Shown: positions 25,249-34,707, counted from the first letter of the stretch. The stretch is DNA of 64,000 nt from Streptomyces sp. CB02056 (GCF_001905545.1 NZ_LIPD01000002.1:186001-250000), one strand, 5' to 3'. Notes: a model not told the origin generated them from the letters alone. A program made the numbers and translations.

Positions 25249-27432
25249 ATGGCCACGTACCTGTACCGACTGGGCCGCTTCTGCTTCCGGCGACGGCGGG
25301 CCGTCGTCGCCGTCTGGATCGCCCTGCTCATCGCCGTCGGCGGGGCCGCGGGCGCCTTCGCCGGCAAGACCACCGACGAGTTCAAGGTCCCGGGCACCGA
25401 GGCGCAGGCCACCCTGGACCGGATCAAGGACACCTTCCCGGCGCAGGGCCACGGCTCCGCGCAGGTCGTCTTCGCCGCCGGCGCCCCCGGCGGCATCGGG
25501 ACGCCCGAGGCGGGCCGGGCGGTCGGCGAGGCCGTCGCCCGGATGGCCCAGGTGCCGGGCGTGGCCGCGGTGCCCGACCCGTACGCCACCGGCGCGCTCT
25601 CGCCGGACGGGAAGGTCGCGATCGCCCTGGTCTCCTTCGACCACAAGCTCGCCGACGTCACCGACGGGCAGCGCGAGGCCGTGAAGGCCGCCGCCGAGCC
25701 GGCCCGTGCGGCCGGCCTGGAGGTGGCCTTCGGCGGCGACGCCTACAACACCATGGCCCAGATCGAGGGCGCCAGCGAGGCGATCGGCCTGGTGGTGGCC
25801 GGGGTGGTCCTGGTGGTCACCCTCGGCACGCTGGTCGCCGCCGGGCTGCCGCTGCTGACCGCGCTGGTCGGCGTCGGCGTGACGATGGCCGGCCTGCTGG
25901 CGCTCACCGGCTCCTTCGAGATCATCACCACCGCGCCGGTGCTGGCCCTGATGGTCGGCCTCGCGGTCGGCATCGACTACGCGCTGTTCATCCTCTTCCG
26001 GTACCGCCGCCACCTGGACGAGGGCCTGGCGCCGGAGGAGGCCGCCGCCCGGGCCACCGCGACCGCCGGCAGCGCCGTCGTCTTCGCCGGTCTGACCGTG
26101 GTCGTCGCGCTCGCCGGGCTCTCCGTCGCGGGCGTCCCCTTCCTCACCGTGATGGGCCTGGCCGCCTCCGCGGCCGTCGTGGTGGCCGTCCTGGTCGCGA
26201 TCACGCTGCTGCCCGCCGTGCTGGGCTTCACCGGCCGGGCCATCGACCGGCTGCCGGTCTGGAAGCGGGCCCTGGCCACCAACGGCCGCACCACCCTGGG
26301 CGAGCGCTGGGGCCGCTTCGTGGTCCGCCGCCCGCTGCCCGTCCTGCTGGTCGGGCTGGCCGGGCTGGGCGCCCTGGCGGTGCCCGCCGCGAGCCTGAAC
26401 CTCGGCCTGCCGAGCGGCGGTTCGCAGGCCGCCGGGACGGACGCGCGCAAGGCGTACGACCTGGTGGGCGAGGCCTTCGGGCCGGGCTTCAACGCGCCGC
26501 TGGTGGTCGTGGTGGACGCCCACGGCGCGCCGCGGCCCGAGCAGGCGGTGCAGGGCGTGGCCGCGAAGCTCCAGACCCTCGACGGCGTGGCGACGCTGTT
26601 GCCGCCGACCGTCGACCAGGCGAGCGGCACCGCGCTGGTGACCGTCATCCCGCGGACCGGCCCGGACCACGAGGACACCAAGGCGCTGGTCAACGAGATC
26701 CGCGGCCAGAAGGCGGAGCTCAGGGCGGCGACCGGCGCGGACATCGCCGTCACCGGCACCACCGCCGCCAACATCGACGTCTCCACCAAGCTCGGCCAGG
26801 CGCTGCCGCCGTTCCTCGCGGTGATCGTCGGGATCGCGCTGGTGCTGCTGGCGCTGGCGTTCCGCTCGGTGCTCGTCCCGCTCAAGGCGGTGGCCGGCTT
26901 CCTGCTCAGCATCACCGCCTCGCTCGGCGCGGTGGTCGCGGTCTACCAGTGGGGCTGGCTGGACGGGCTGATCGACGTGCCCAAGGTCGGGCCGGTGGTG
27001 AGCTTCGTGCCGATCCTGCTGATCGGCGTGCTGTTCGGACTGGCGATGGACTACGAGCTGTTCCTGGTCTCCGGGATGAAGGAGCAGCACGTCCACGGGG
27101 CGGCGCCGCGCGAGGCGGTCGTCGGCGGGGTGAAGAACGGGGCCCGGGTGGTCACGGCGGCCGCGCTGATCATGGTGGCGGTGTTCGGCTCGTTCGTCTT
27201 CGGCCACGACCCGATCGTCCAGCCGATCGGCTTCGCCCTCGCGGTGGGCGTGCTGGTGGACGCCTTCGTGGTGCGGATGGCGCTGGTGCCGGCCGCGATG
27301 GCGCTGTTCGGCCGGGCCGCCTGGTGGTTCCCGAAGCGGCTGGAGAAGGTCGTGCCGAAGGTCGACATGGAGGGCGAGCAGCTGATCGCCGAGCTGGAGA
27401 AGGGGCCGGCGCGGGAGCCCGCCCGGGTCTGA
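25249..27432 (+). CDS. MMPL-family RND transporter
   Basis: A 727-aa inner-membrane protein with two six-helix halves, each with an extracytoplasmic loop domain after its first helix, as in MMPL transporters of mycobacteria and streptomycetes. Family features include GLAVGIDYALFILFRYRRHLDEG in the first half and GVLFGLAMDYELFLVSGMKEQ in the second, with the proton-relay Asp-Tyr pairs. These proteins export lipids or hydrophobic compounds by proton motive force; the cargo here is unknown. Controlled with the divergent TetR gene. Confidence 0.92.
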   Translation: MATYLYRLGRFCFRRRRAVVAVWIALLIAVGGAAGAFAGKTTDEFKVPGTEAQATLDRIKDTFPAQGHGSAQVVFAAGAPGGIGTPEAGRAVGEAVARMAQVPGVAAVPDPYATGALSPDGKVAIALVSFDHKLADVTDGQREAVKAAAEPARAAGLEVAFGGDAYNTMAQIEGASEAIGLVVAGVVLVVTLGTLVAAGLPLLTALVGVGVTMAGLLALTGSFEIITTAPVLALMVGLAVGIDYALFILFRYRRHLDEGLAPEEAAARATATAGSAVVFAGLTVVVALAGLSVAGVPFLTVMGLAASAAVVVAVLVAITLLPAVLGFTGRAIDRLPVWKRALATNGRTTLGERWGRFVVRRPLPVLLVGLAGLGALAVPAASLNLGLPSGGSQAAGTDARKAYDLVGEAFGPGFNAPLVVVVDAHGAPRPEQAVQGVAAKLQTLDGVATLLPPTVDQASGTALVTVIPRTGPDHEDTKALVNEIRGQKAELRAATGADIAVTGTTAANIDVSTKLGQALPPFLAVIVGIALVLLALAFRSVLVPLKAVAGFLLSITASLGAVVAVYQWGWLDGLIDVPKVGPVVSFVPILLIGVLFGLAMDYELFLVSGMKEQHVHGAAPREAVVGGVKNGARVVTAAALIMVAVFGSFVFGHDPIVQPIGFALAVGVLVDAFVVRMALVPAAMALFGRAAWWFPKRLEKVVPKVDMEGEQLIAELEKGPAREPARV

Positions 27433-27449
27433 GGCCCGGGGGCAGTCCG

Positions 27450-27482
27450 GGCGTCCGGCGGGACCCGTTCCCGCCGGGCGCC
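27450..27482. terminator. bidirectional terminator
   Basis: GGCGTCCGGCGGGA and TCCCGCCGGGCGCC pair with one mismatch around CCCGT, directly between the convergent mmpL and phosphatase genes. Confidence 0.75.
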
Positions 27483-27483
27483 G

Positions 27484-29394
27484 TCAGGTCTGGACGGGCA
27501 GCCGCTGCTCGAACCAGACCACCTTGCCGGTGCCCAGCCTGGTCGCGCCCCAGCGGTCCGCGCACCGGGCGACTATCTGCAGCCCGCGCCCGCGTTCGTC
27601 CTCCGGCCCGGTGCGGCGCGGGCGCGGCAGCAGCGGGCTGTCGTCGCCGACCTCGCAGCGCAGCCGGGTGGTGCGCACCAGGCTCAGGGTGACCGGCCGG
27701 GTCGCGTGCTGGACGGCGTTGGTCACCAGCTCGCTGACCATCAGCTCGGTCGCCTCGCTGAGCTCGTCCAGCCCCCAGCGGCGCAGCGTGTGCGCGGCCA
27801 GCCGGCGGGCCCGGCCCGGCGTCTCGTTGCGCGGCTGGAGGTACCAGTGCGCGACGTCCCCGGCCGGGATGCCGTCGAAGCAGGCGCCGAGCAGCGCGAT
27901 GTCGTCGCCCCGGTCGCCGGGCGGCAGGATCCGCAGCGCCTCCTGGCACAGCTGCTCGGGGGACTGCCAGCGGGCGGCGGCGATCCGGGCGCGCAGCACC
28001 TCCAGGCCGTCGCTGATCGGGCGGGTGCGGGTCTCCACCAGGCCGTCGGTGAACAGCAGCAGCGCCGAGCCGGGCGGCGCGGGCAGTTCGACGGAGTTGA
28101 AGTCCACCCCGCCGACGCCGATCGGCGCCCCGGAGTCCAGCTCGACCAGCTCGGCGGTGCCGTCCGGGCGGACCAGCACCGGCGGGACGTGCCCGGCGTT
28201 GGCCATCACCACCCGGTTGGCGATCGGGTCGTACACCGCGTAGACGCAGGTGGCCAGGTGCTGTTCGCGGCCGAGCCGCTGGGCCTGCTCGTCCAGGTGG
28301 TAGAGCACCTCGTGCGGCGGCAGGTCGAGGGCGGCCAGGGTCTGGGCGCTGGTGCGCAGCTGGCCCATGATGGCGGCCGAGGTGAGCGAGTGGCCCATCA
28401 CGTCGCCGACGATCAGGGCGACCCGGTTGCCGGGCAGCGGGACGGCGTCGTACCAGTCCCCGCCGACCTGCGCGCCGCGCTCACCGGGCAGGTAGCGCTG
28501 GGCGATCCGGACGCCGTGCGACTGCGGCAGGCGCAGCGGCAGCATGCTGCGCTGGAGCTCGTTGGCGATCTCCCACTCGCGGGCGTAGCGCAGCGCGGTG
28601 TCCACGGCCAGCCCGGCCTGGGTGGCGAGGTGCGCCGCGGTCGCGGTGTCCGCGGCGTCGAAGACCGGGCGGCCGGTGCGTTCGGGAGGGCGGCGGATCA
28701 GTATCAGCAGCCCGAGCACGGCCTTGCGGCCGCGCAGCGGCAGGGCGAGGACGGAGGTGCCGGCGGCCAGCCGGGCCACCCCGCGGGTGCCGTACAGCTC
28801 GCGCAGCAGCGTCTCGGCGCGCTCGGCGGAGGGGGTGCCGAGGACGGCGGGGTCGGCGGGGCGGCGGCTCAGCAGGGCGTGGGCGAGCGCCCCGCCGCGG
28901 GTCACCGGGGTGGCCGGGCCGCCGTCGGCGGTCGAGCGGGCGCCGTAGCGGGAGCGGCGCCGGTCGTCCATGCCGCTCGGGCGGCCGCGGCGGCCGATCC
29001 GGGTGCCGGTGCTGTGGTGTATCCGCAGCTCCTCCGGGAACCCGGGTTCGCGTTCGACGTTGGGCAGCGGGTCGCGCAGGTGGATGACGGCGGCGTCGGC
29101 GAGCGTCGGGACCAGCACCCGGCCGATGTTGCGCAGCGTCGCGGCGAGGTCGAGGGCGCTGTTGATCCGCCGGGTCGCCGAGTCGAGGTACGCCAGGCGG
29201 TCCGCCATCTCGGTGCGCTCCGGTCGTGCGCCCGTCCGTCGCGCGGCGGCCGGGGCCGCTGCCAGGGCCGGGACCGGGGCCGCCGTCAGGCCCGGGGCCG
29301 GCGGTGTCGGGCCCGCTGTCGCGGCCGGGACCTGGCGGCGCTGGCCCGGGACGGCGGGCGGCTGCTCCGCCTCGGTCTTGAGCTGGTCGCGCAC
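27484..29394 (-). CDS. GAF-SpoIIE phosphatase-HATPase regulator
   Basis: A 636-aa signalling protein. Order: Pro/Ala-rich start; GAF domain (about 60-265); PP2C/SpoIIE phosphatase (about 290-490) with QVGGDWYD, GDVMGHSLTSAAIMGQLR, FTDGLVETR and GDDIALLGACF carrying the metal-binding Asp residues; and an anti-sigma-factor-like ATPase (about 510-630) with ELVTNAVQHA and GRGLQIV. Such proteins act on anti-anti-sigma partners in the SigB-type network. The GTG at 29394 follows AGGACAGG; the open frame continues upstream only as overlap with the methyltransferase gene. The gap between the two genes is 83 bases. Confidence 0.9.
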   Translation of the reverse strand: MRDQLKTEAEQPPAVPGQRRQVPAATAGPTPPAPGLTAAPVPALAAAPAAARRTGARPERTEMADRLAYLDSATRRINSALDLAATLRNIGRVLVPTLADAAVIHLRDPLPNVEREPGFPEELRIHHSTGTRIGRRGRPSGMDDRRRSRYGARSTADGGPATPVTRGGALAHALLSRRPADPAVLGTPSAERAETLLRELYGTRGVARLAAGTSVLALPLRGRKAVLGLLILIRRPPERTGRPVFDAADTATAAHLATQAGLAVDTALRYAREWEIANELQRSMLPLRLPQSHGVRIAQRYLPGERGAQVGGDWYDAVPLPGNRVALIVGDVMGHSLTSAAIMGQLRTSAQTLAALDLPPHEVLYHLDEQAQRLGREQHLATCVYAVYDPIANRVVMANAGHVPPVLVRPDGTAELVELDSGAPIGVGGVDFNSVELPAPPGSALLLFTDGLVETRTRPISDGLEVLRARIAAARWQSPEQLCQEALRILPPGDRGDDIALLGACFDGIPAGDVAHWYLQPRNETPGRARRLAAHTLRRWGLDELSEATELMVSELVTNAVQHATRPVTLSLVRTTRLRCEVGDDSPLLPRPRRTGPEDERGRGLQIVARCADRWGATRLGTGKVVWFEQRLPVQT

Positions 29395-29477
29395 GGCTGC
29401 CTGTCCTGGATTCGGTGTGGTCGGTGAGCTGTTCTGTTGCGTCGGCCACGGGTGCGGCCGGTCCTGTCCCGGTTCGA

Positions 29478-30242
29478 TCAGCCGACGCGTCGACAGCACA
29501 GGAACAGCTGTTCCTCCGGCGGCAGCGAGGTACTGGCCGGTGCGTACGGATGCCCCGAGCACTCCTCGACGGCGAAGCCGGCCGAGACCAGAACCCGCTC
29601 CAGATCCTCCCTCAGATACCCACTGATCCGCAGCTCTCTGCCAAGGAACGGAAGCGGAACGTGATCCAGGTCCGCCTCGACCATACCGAGCGCCAGCAGT
29701 CCGGCCGGCCGCAGGAGTTCGCGCAGCTGCCCCAGCACGGTCGGGATCTCGTCCTGCGGCAGCAGGATCAGCGAGAAGAACGCGGTGATCGCGGCGAAGC
29801 GGCCCCGGCCCTCCGACCCCAGGTCGGGGGCGTTCCAGACCCGGTCCGCCCGCTCGGTGGCCAGATCGTACAGGTCGATCCGATGGAACACTGGCGCAAA
29901 CCCGCCCGGGAAGACGGTCCGCCGGGCCAGCGTGAGCATCCCGTCGGAGAGGTCCGCGCCGGTCACCCGCAGACCGGCCGCGGCCAGCTGGCGGACGGTC
30001 GGGTCACCGGTGCCGCAGCCGACGTCCAGCACCCGGGCGCCCGGTTCGAGCTCGGCGAGCAGCCGACGGCCGCAGGCCAGCTGGCCGTCCTTGGCCGGGA
30101 AGGCCTCGCCGTACCCGGCGCCGATGGTGTCGAAGGCGACCGCCTGCAGCGCCCGGGCCGCCCGCCGCCGCCGTACCTCGGGCTCGTCGTCGCCGGCGTC
30201 CTCGCCGACGGGGAACGGGTCGGATATCTGTCCGGTCGTCAC
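29478..30242 (-). CDS. class I SAM-dependent methyltransferase
   Basis: A 254-aa Rossmann-fold methyltransferase. Motif I is VLDVGCGTGDPTVRQLA, acidic loop VTGADLSDGM, and the motif IV region FAAITAFFSLILLP. The C-terminal part ends with LREDLERVLVSAGF. The GTG at 30242 is preferred because GGAAGG lies 12 bases upstream; an upstream GTG (30254) abuts that site and cannot use it. The substrate is unknown. It is the next gene after the SARP regulator, and a triple 11-bp repeat of SARP type stands 337 bases upstream, so control by that regulator is possible. Confidence 0.82.
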   Translation of the reverse strand: MTTGQISDPFPVGEDAGDDEPEVRRRRAARALQAVAFDTIGAGYGEAFPAKDGQLACGRRLLAELEPGARVLDVGCGTGDPTVRQLAAAGLRVTGADLSDGMLTLARRTVFPGGFAPVFHRIDLYDLATERADRVWNAPDLGSEGRGRFAAITAFFSLILLPQDEIPTVLGQLRELLRPAGLLALGMVEADLDHVPLPFLGRELRISGYLREDLERVLVSAGFAVEECSGHPYAPASTSLPPEEQLFLCCRRVG

Positions 30243-30578
30243 GTTGCGAGGCACCCTTCCACCCGTGGCCTCCGGTGGCTCCTCCGCGGCCCCGGGGGCC
30301 GCTGCCGGTGGCGGTACGTCACGCTCTCCGCACCACACGGACGGACTGCACCCCGACGCGTTTCCGGCCGACACTCGTGTGCGTACTGGCATCTGAGAAT
30401 ATGCGTGATCACTGCGCCATGGGGTCCGTTTCCGGCCAACTCGCCGTGCTTGGGCCGTTGTGGCCCGGGTTGCGGAAGCACGAGGGTGCGGACGGGGTTG
30501 TGCGCGTGGCCCCGCACGCCGGACGATGCGCCCGGGGAAGGTCGATGACCTGCGGTTTTGTCCATCCGCGGGCTGACT

Positions 30579-30607
30579 ATCGGACGTTTATCGAACGTCA
30601 ATCGGCG
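30579..30607. promoter_or_regulatory. triple heptamer repeat, candidate SARP binding site
   Basis: ATCGGAC (30579), ATCGAAC (30590) and ATCGGCG (30601) stand exactly 11 bp apart, the arrangement recognised by Streptomyces antibiotic regulatory proteins. It lies between the SARP stop and the methyltransferase start; no gene is seen in 30243-30651. Confidence 0.55.
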
Positions 30608-30651
30608 CGGTGCACAGTGGAGTCCAGCGCCGGGGAAGCGTTGAGGGCGCT

Positions 30652-30673
30652 CCCGCAGCCGGGGGGCTGCGGG
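30652..30673 (-). terminator. SARP gene terminator
   Basis: CCCGCAGCC and GGCTGCGGG form a nine-bp stem with loop GGGG, 50 bases beyond the SARP stop. Confidence 0.65.
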
Positions 30674-30722
30674 GGCGCCGACGCGCGGAACGGGGGAGGT
30701 TGTCCGTGGGGGAGCGGAAGCC

Positions 30723-33683
30723 TTACGGCGCGGGGGGAGAGAAGGGCTCGGTGTGCTGCTGGGAGATGAGGTCCGCCACGGGGGAGGCCTCAGGCACACC
30801 GAGCCGTGTGAAGATCGCATGGGCCTCTTGGAGGCAGGCGAGTCCACGAGCCGGCTGGGCGAGCGCCAACAGGGCCTCGCCCAGTGCGGCGTTCGCCAGG
30901 CCCTGGCAGTAGGCGGAGTCCATCTCCTGCCCGAGCGCCAGTGACTCGCCGGCCGCCGAGGCCGCCTCGGCGTGCTGGTCGGCGACGAGCAGGGCGGAGG
31001 CCAAGCGGGCCAGGGTGTAGCCCTCCCACAGCGGGTTCCGCTGGGCCCGGTACAGCCGGTGCGCCTCCCGCAGGTGCGGGACGGCCTCGGCACCGGAGAG
31101 CACCACGCCCAGCTGGTAGAGGGTCTGGGCGAGCAGCGGGCCGTTCTTGGAGGCCCGGGCGGCGGCGACGCCTTCACCGGCGGACCGGATCGCCGTCTCG
31201 GTCATGCCGAGGCGGTGCTGCACCCGGGCGATGTTGCTGACGATCCGCGCTTCCCCGAACGCCGTGCCGACCTGCCGGTTGATGGCCAGGGCCTGTTCGA
31301 GGAAGGGCAGGGCCTCGGCCGGGCGGTTCCCCACGCTCAGGATCACGCCCAGCGTGTTGGCCGTGGCCAGTAGCAGGACCGACGGGTCGTCCGGAGCCTG
31401 GTGGTCGAGGCTGCGGCGCAGTGAGTGTTCGGCGTTCTGGAAGTCGCTGGTGACGGACTTCAGGGCGCCGAGGGCGAAATGGACCCGCGCGAGTGCGGCG
31501 GAGTCGCCGCGCTGCTCCGCTGCGTGGCCGAGGGTCTCCAGGATCGGCCGTACCTGAGGACCGTGGGTGGGGTCGGGGCCGAGACCGTACAGCAGGATCA
31601 GCAGGTCGATCGCCGCGTGCTGGGCGCTGCTGGGCCCGTTCGCCGCCGCGGCCATGGCGTTGAGCAGCAGGGCGCCCTCGGTCCGGAGCCAGTCCTGGGC
31701 GGAGCCGCTGGTCGGCAGGCCCATTCCCGGTGAGGAGGGCGTGGCCAGCAGCTCGGGCTCGGTGTCGTCCGGTTCGATGGTCCGGGCCGCGTTGCGGACG
31801 GTCGGGATCAACAGGTCGAGCAGCCGCGACACCGCCCGCTCCTGCTCCCCGGTGTCCCCGATCCGCTCGTTCTTCCGCTGGGCGTAGAGCCGAAGCAGGT
31901 CGTGGTAGCGGTAGCGGCCGGGGGTGAAGCACTCCAGCATGTTCGCCTCGACCAGCGCCTCGGCGAGGTCCTCGGCGGCGTACTCGTCCACCCCGAGCAG
32001 CGCCGCGGCGGCGGCCAGCGGGATATCGGGGGAGTCGATCAGGGCGAGCAGCCGAAAGGCGCGGGCCTCGTCCACGGACAGCTGTCCGTAGCCGAGCCCG
32101 ATGGTGGTCTCCACAGCGAGGTTGCCGAGCTGGAGTTCGTCCAGCCGACGGCGTTGGTCGGCTAACCGACGGGCCAGGTCGGAGACGCTCCAGCGCGGGC
32201 GGCTGGCCAGCCGGGCGGCGGCGATGCGGACGGCCAACGGCAGGAAGCCGCAGGCGGTGACGACCTTCATGGCCGCCTCCGGCTCGGCGGCGACCCTTTG
32301 CTCCCCGACGATGGCCGAGAACAGCGCCAGCGCCTCCTCCGGGGTCAGTTCCTCGACGTCGAACAGCTGGGCGCCGGGGATGCCGGCCAGCCGGGACCGG
32401 CTGGTGGCGAGCACCGCGCAGCCGGAGACCCCGGGGATGAGCGGTCGGATCTGGTCGGCGTCGCGCGCGTTGTCGAGCAGGATCAGCATCCGTCGGCTGG
32501 CGAGCAGCGAACGGTAGAGGGCGGCGCGCTGTTCCAGCGAGTCGGGGCTCTCCGCGACGCCGAGGGCGTGCAGGAAGTCGCCCAGGACGACCACCGGGTC
32601 GGCGGGCGAGGAGCCGGCTCCGCGCAGGTCGACGTACAGCTGTCCGTCCGGGAACTCGGCGCGGACGCGGTGGGCGACGTGCACGGCGAGGGTGGTCTTG
32701 CCGACGCCGCCGATGCCCGCCAGTGAGGTCACCACCACGGCCTGGCCGGTGGCGTTCATCAGGACCGCGGAGAGGTCGCCCACCAGATTCAAACGGCCGC
32801 TGAAGTCGGAGACGTCAGCCGGGAGTTGGGCTGGAGCGGGGGGCGCGGCCGGGCCGTCCTCGCGAGCTGCGGGAGCGGGTACGGCCGGGAGGGTGAGCGC
32901 CGGATCGGCCGCGAGGATGCGATTGTGCATCGAGGACAGGCCGACGCCCGGTTCCACCCCGAGCTCCTCGATCAGGAGCTTGCGGGTGTCGGTGTAGACG
33001 CCGAGTGCCTCGGCCTGGCGACCGCAGCGGTACAGCGCCAGCATCAGCAGCTCGCGCAGACGCTCGCGCAGGGGGTGCTCGGTCGTCAGGTTGTTGAGCT
33101 CGACGACGATCTCGGCGTGCAGGCCGATGTCGAGGGCGGCGGCGCACAGCTCTTCGGCGGCGTCGACCTGGCGCTCGCCGAGCCGCAGCCGCTGGGTGTC
33201 GGCATAGGGGCCGGGGATGCCGGTGAGCGGGCGGCCGCTGAACAGGTCCAGCGCCTGGGTCAGCAGTCGGTGCGCCTCGTGCTTGTCGCCCGAGGTGCGG
33301 GCGGCCGCGGCGTCGGCGGAGAGCCGTTCGAAGATTGCCAGGTCGAGAGCCTCGCCGGGGATGCGCAGGGCGTAGCCGTCGGCGACCGAGACCAGGAGTT
33401 CGGCTGGTCTGCGGACCTCCCGGCGGGGCTCGATGACCGAGCGCAGACGGGAGACGTACGTGCGGAGTGCGGCCACGGCCTGAGCCGGGGGCCGTTCGCC
33501 CCAGAGCGAATCGACCAGGTCCTGTGTGGTGACCGGGCGCCCGGAGTGCAGCAGAAGAGTGGTCAGAACGGCTTGTTGCTGGGGGGACCCGAGGGAGAGG
33601 GGCTTGCCGTCGAGCCAGGCCTGGACCGGACCGAGGACTTGGAAGCGCAGCGCAGGGGTCTGCGGCGTCTCCCGAAACTCCAT
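30723..33683 (-). CDS. AfsR/SARP-family transcriptional regulator with NB-ARC and TPR domains
   Basis: A 986-aa regulator. Residues about 10-95 are an OmpR-type winged helix, and 100-245 a bacterial transcriptional activation domain. From about 290 there is an STAND/NB-ARC ATPase with Walker A AGIGGVGKTTLAV near 325 and LILLDNARDADQI as Walker B. From about 640 there is an array of TPR-like repeats. This is the layout of AfsR and large pathway regulators. The ATG at 33683 follows GGGGGA; the long frame upstream is non-coding. It diverges from a 94-aa acidic peptide gene whose promoter holds matching 11-bp repeats. Confidence 0.93.
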   Translation of the reverse strand: MEFRETPQTPALRFQVLGPVQAWLDGKPLSLGSPQQQAVLTTLLLHSGRPVTTQDLVDSLWGERPPAQAVAALRTYVSRLRSVIEPRREVRRPAELLVSVADGYALRIPGEALDLAIFERLSADAAAARTSGDKHEAHRLLTQALDLFSGRPLTGIPGPYADTQRLRLGERQVDAAEELCAAALDIGLHAEIVVELNNLTTEHPLRERLRELLMLALYRCGRQAEALGVYTDTRKLLIEELGVEPGVGLSSMHNRILAADPALTLPAVPAPAAREDGPAAPPAPAQLPADVSDFSGRLNLVGDLSAVLMNATGQAVVVTSLAGIGGVGKTTLAVHVAHRVRAEFPDGQLYVDLRGAGSSPADPVVVLGDFLHALGVAESPDSLEQRAALYRSLLASRRMLILLDNARDADQIRPLIPGVSGCAVLATSRSRLAGIPGAQLFDVEELTPEEALALFSAIVGEQRVAAEPEAAMKVVTACGFLPLAVRIAAARLASRPRWSVSDLARRLADQRRRLDELQLGNLAVETTIGLGYGQLSVDEARAFRLLALIDSPDIPLAAAAALLGVDEYAAEDLAEALVEANMLECFTPGRYRYHDLLRLYAQRKNERIGDTGEQERAVSRLLDLLIPTVRNAARTIEPDDTEPELLATPSSPGMGLPTSGSAQDWLRTEGALLLNAMAAAANGPSSAQHAAIDLLILLYGLGPDPTHGPQVRPILETLGHAAEQRGDSAALARVHFALGALKSVTSDFQNAEHSLRRSLDHQAPDDPSVLLLATANTLGVILSVGNRPAEALPFLEQALAINRQVGTAFGEARIVSNIARVQHRLGMTETAIRSAGEGVAAARASKNGPLLAQTLYQLGVVLSGAEAVPHLREAHRLYRAQRNPLWEGYTLARLASALLVADQHAEAASAAGESLALGQEMDSAYCQGLANAALGEALLALAQPARGLACLQEAHAIFTRLGVPEASPVADLISQQHTEPFSPPAP

Positions 33684-33803
33684 GAAGTCCCCCGATGGCC
33701 TGTGGTGTTGATTCCGTGAAAGGGCGCTCGGCGGTCCGCCGCGGTGCTTCAGCTTAGGCGGACGCCCGACTCTGCCGGACGGCACCGCAAGCCGCACGAT
33801 GTT

Positions 33804-33830
33804 TATCGGACATTTAATCAACCCTACGAT
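33804..33830 (+). promoter_or_regulatory. SARP-type promoter of the 94-aa peptide gene
   Basis: TATCGGAC and AATCAAC boxes recur at 11-bp spacing (33804-33822), followed after a few bases by TACGAT (33825-33830), a fair -10 element. ATCGGAC is identical to the first heptamer at 30579. Confidence 0.5.
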
Positions 33831-33897
33831 ACTGTCCCCGCGCCCGCGCCACGAAGGTCGGGCTGAACACATTTGATGACCGAAAGGCGGCCGCCCA

Positions 33898-34182
33898 ATG
33901 GCCAACGACCAGAGCGAGACCCCGGTGCTGTCGACGCCCGAGAACGGGACGAAGACCGAGGCCCCGGCCGCCGCTGTGGAGGCGGGCAAGGCTGTCGAGG
34001 ACGCGGTGGCCGTGTCCTCGAACCCGGCCGAGTACGCCGCGCCGACCGACGAGCAGAAGGACGCGTTCGAGAACGGCACGTTCGGCGACGAGGGCGAGTA
34101 CCTGGACCAGCCGACCGAGCCGGCCACCGGCAAGCCGAGCAAGACGTACGAGCCGGAGAACATCATCATGGGCCACCCGTAA
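33898..34182 (+). CDS. 94-aa acidic peptide divergent from the SARP gene
   Basis: A 94-aa protein without signal peptide, Cys or Trp, rich in Glu/Asp/Ala/Pro and predicted disordered. It ends KTYEPENIIMGHP. The ATG at 33898 follows GAAAGGCGG and the gene ends at a strong hairpin, so it looks like a real single gene. It faces the SARP regulator and has SARP-like boxes upstream. I do not recognise the family. It could be a precursor peptide of a modified product (long leader, short distinct C-terminus) or a small regulator. No dedicated modification enzyme is adjacent except the methyltransferase beyond the SARP gene. Confidence 0.7.
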   Translation: MANDQSETPVLSTPENGTKTEAPAAAVEAGKAVEDAVAVSSNPAEYAAPTDEQKDAFENGTFGDEGEYLDQPTEPATGKPSKTYEPENIIMGHP

Positions 34183-34204
34183 GCGGGTCGCGGCCCCGGT
34201 GCCC

Positions 34205-34234
34205 CCGCGCCCCCGTCCGGGCGTGGGGGCGCGG
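34205..34234 (+). terminator. terminator of the 94-aa peptide gene
   Basis: CCGCGCCCCC and GGGGGCGCGG make a perfect ten-bp stem, 22 bases after the stop. Confidence 0.75.
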
Positions 34235-34365
34235 TCGGTTATGGGCACGCCAATTCCGCGTCGGTGTCGGCCGGTGGCCGAAACGCACCAGTGGTGCACT
34301 CATGGTGACCGGCGATATCCGTAACGTGCCCGACGGTGGCCGGGGCACGTTCCGGAATTACCGAT

Positions 34366-34641
34366 TCACCCGGGGGTATTGCGGTGGTCGGAATGCTGCC
34401 GTTTGTCTGCGTTTTGCCGAAATTGGCGGGGAAGATCGTATTCGGCTGAATCGCGGGTCTCGGGGGCGGGGGCGACGTGGTGCGGTTCCGCGGCCCATTC
34501 CCGGCCGCCGCCCTCGGGGCGCAGGTAGTGCTCGCCGCCGATGGTGTCCATGTAGATGCCGGTGCGTCCGGTCCTCCGGTCGAGGACGAGTTCACCCACG
34601 TGGGGCCGGTAGGCCGGGGCGTTGCGCTGTCGGGTGCTCAC
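34366..34641 (-). CDS. 91-aa conserved actinobacterial protein
   Basis: A 91-aa protein of a small family seen widely in streptomycetes and not named. The conserved part is RPHVGELVLDRRTGRTGIYMDTIGGEHYLRPEGGGREWAAEP, probably a small beta-barrel. The C-terminal 25 residues are polar. GTG 34641 follows GAGGAG. It diverges from a GntR-family gene, and both face twin ATCTCTAGAGA palindromes, so it is probably a direct target of that regulator. Relatives often lie next to such regulators on integrative elements, but no integration genes are seen here. Confidence 0.7.
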   Translation of the reverse strand: MSTRQRNAPAYRPHVGELVLDRRTGRTGIYMDTIGGEHYLRPEGGGREWAAEPHHVAPAPETRDSAEYDLPRQFRQNADKRQHSDHRNTPG

Positions 34642-34677
34642 CGTGCTGCTCCTCGCTCTGGTCGGCGACTGGCCAGC

Positions 34678-34707
34678 ATCTCTAGAGAAGCTAATATCTC
34701 TAGAGAT
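34678..34707. promoter_or_regulatory. twin palindromic GntR operator
   Basis: ATCTCTAGAGA (34678-34688) and ATCTCTAGAGAT (34696-34707) have dyad centres 18 bp apart. They lie between the divergent 91-aa and GntR genes. Two adjacent perfect dyads suggest cooperative binding and shared repression. Confidence 0.75.

Noticed and set aside
30393..30722. Small genes in the gap beyond the SARP gene
   Set aside because: Candidate frames lack ribosome sites and have shadow composition; only a SARP-like repeat and a terminator are supported.
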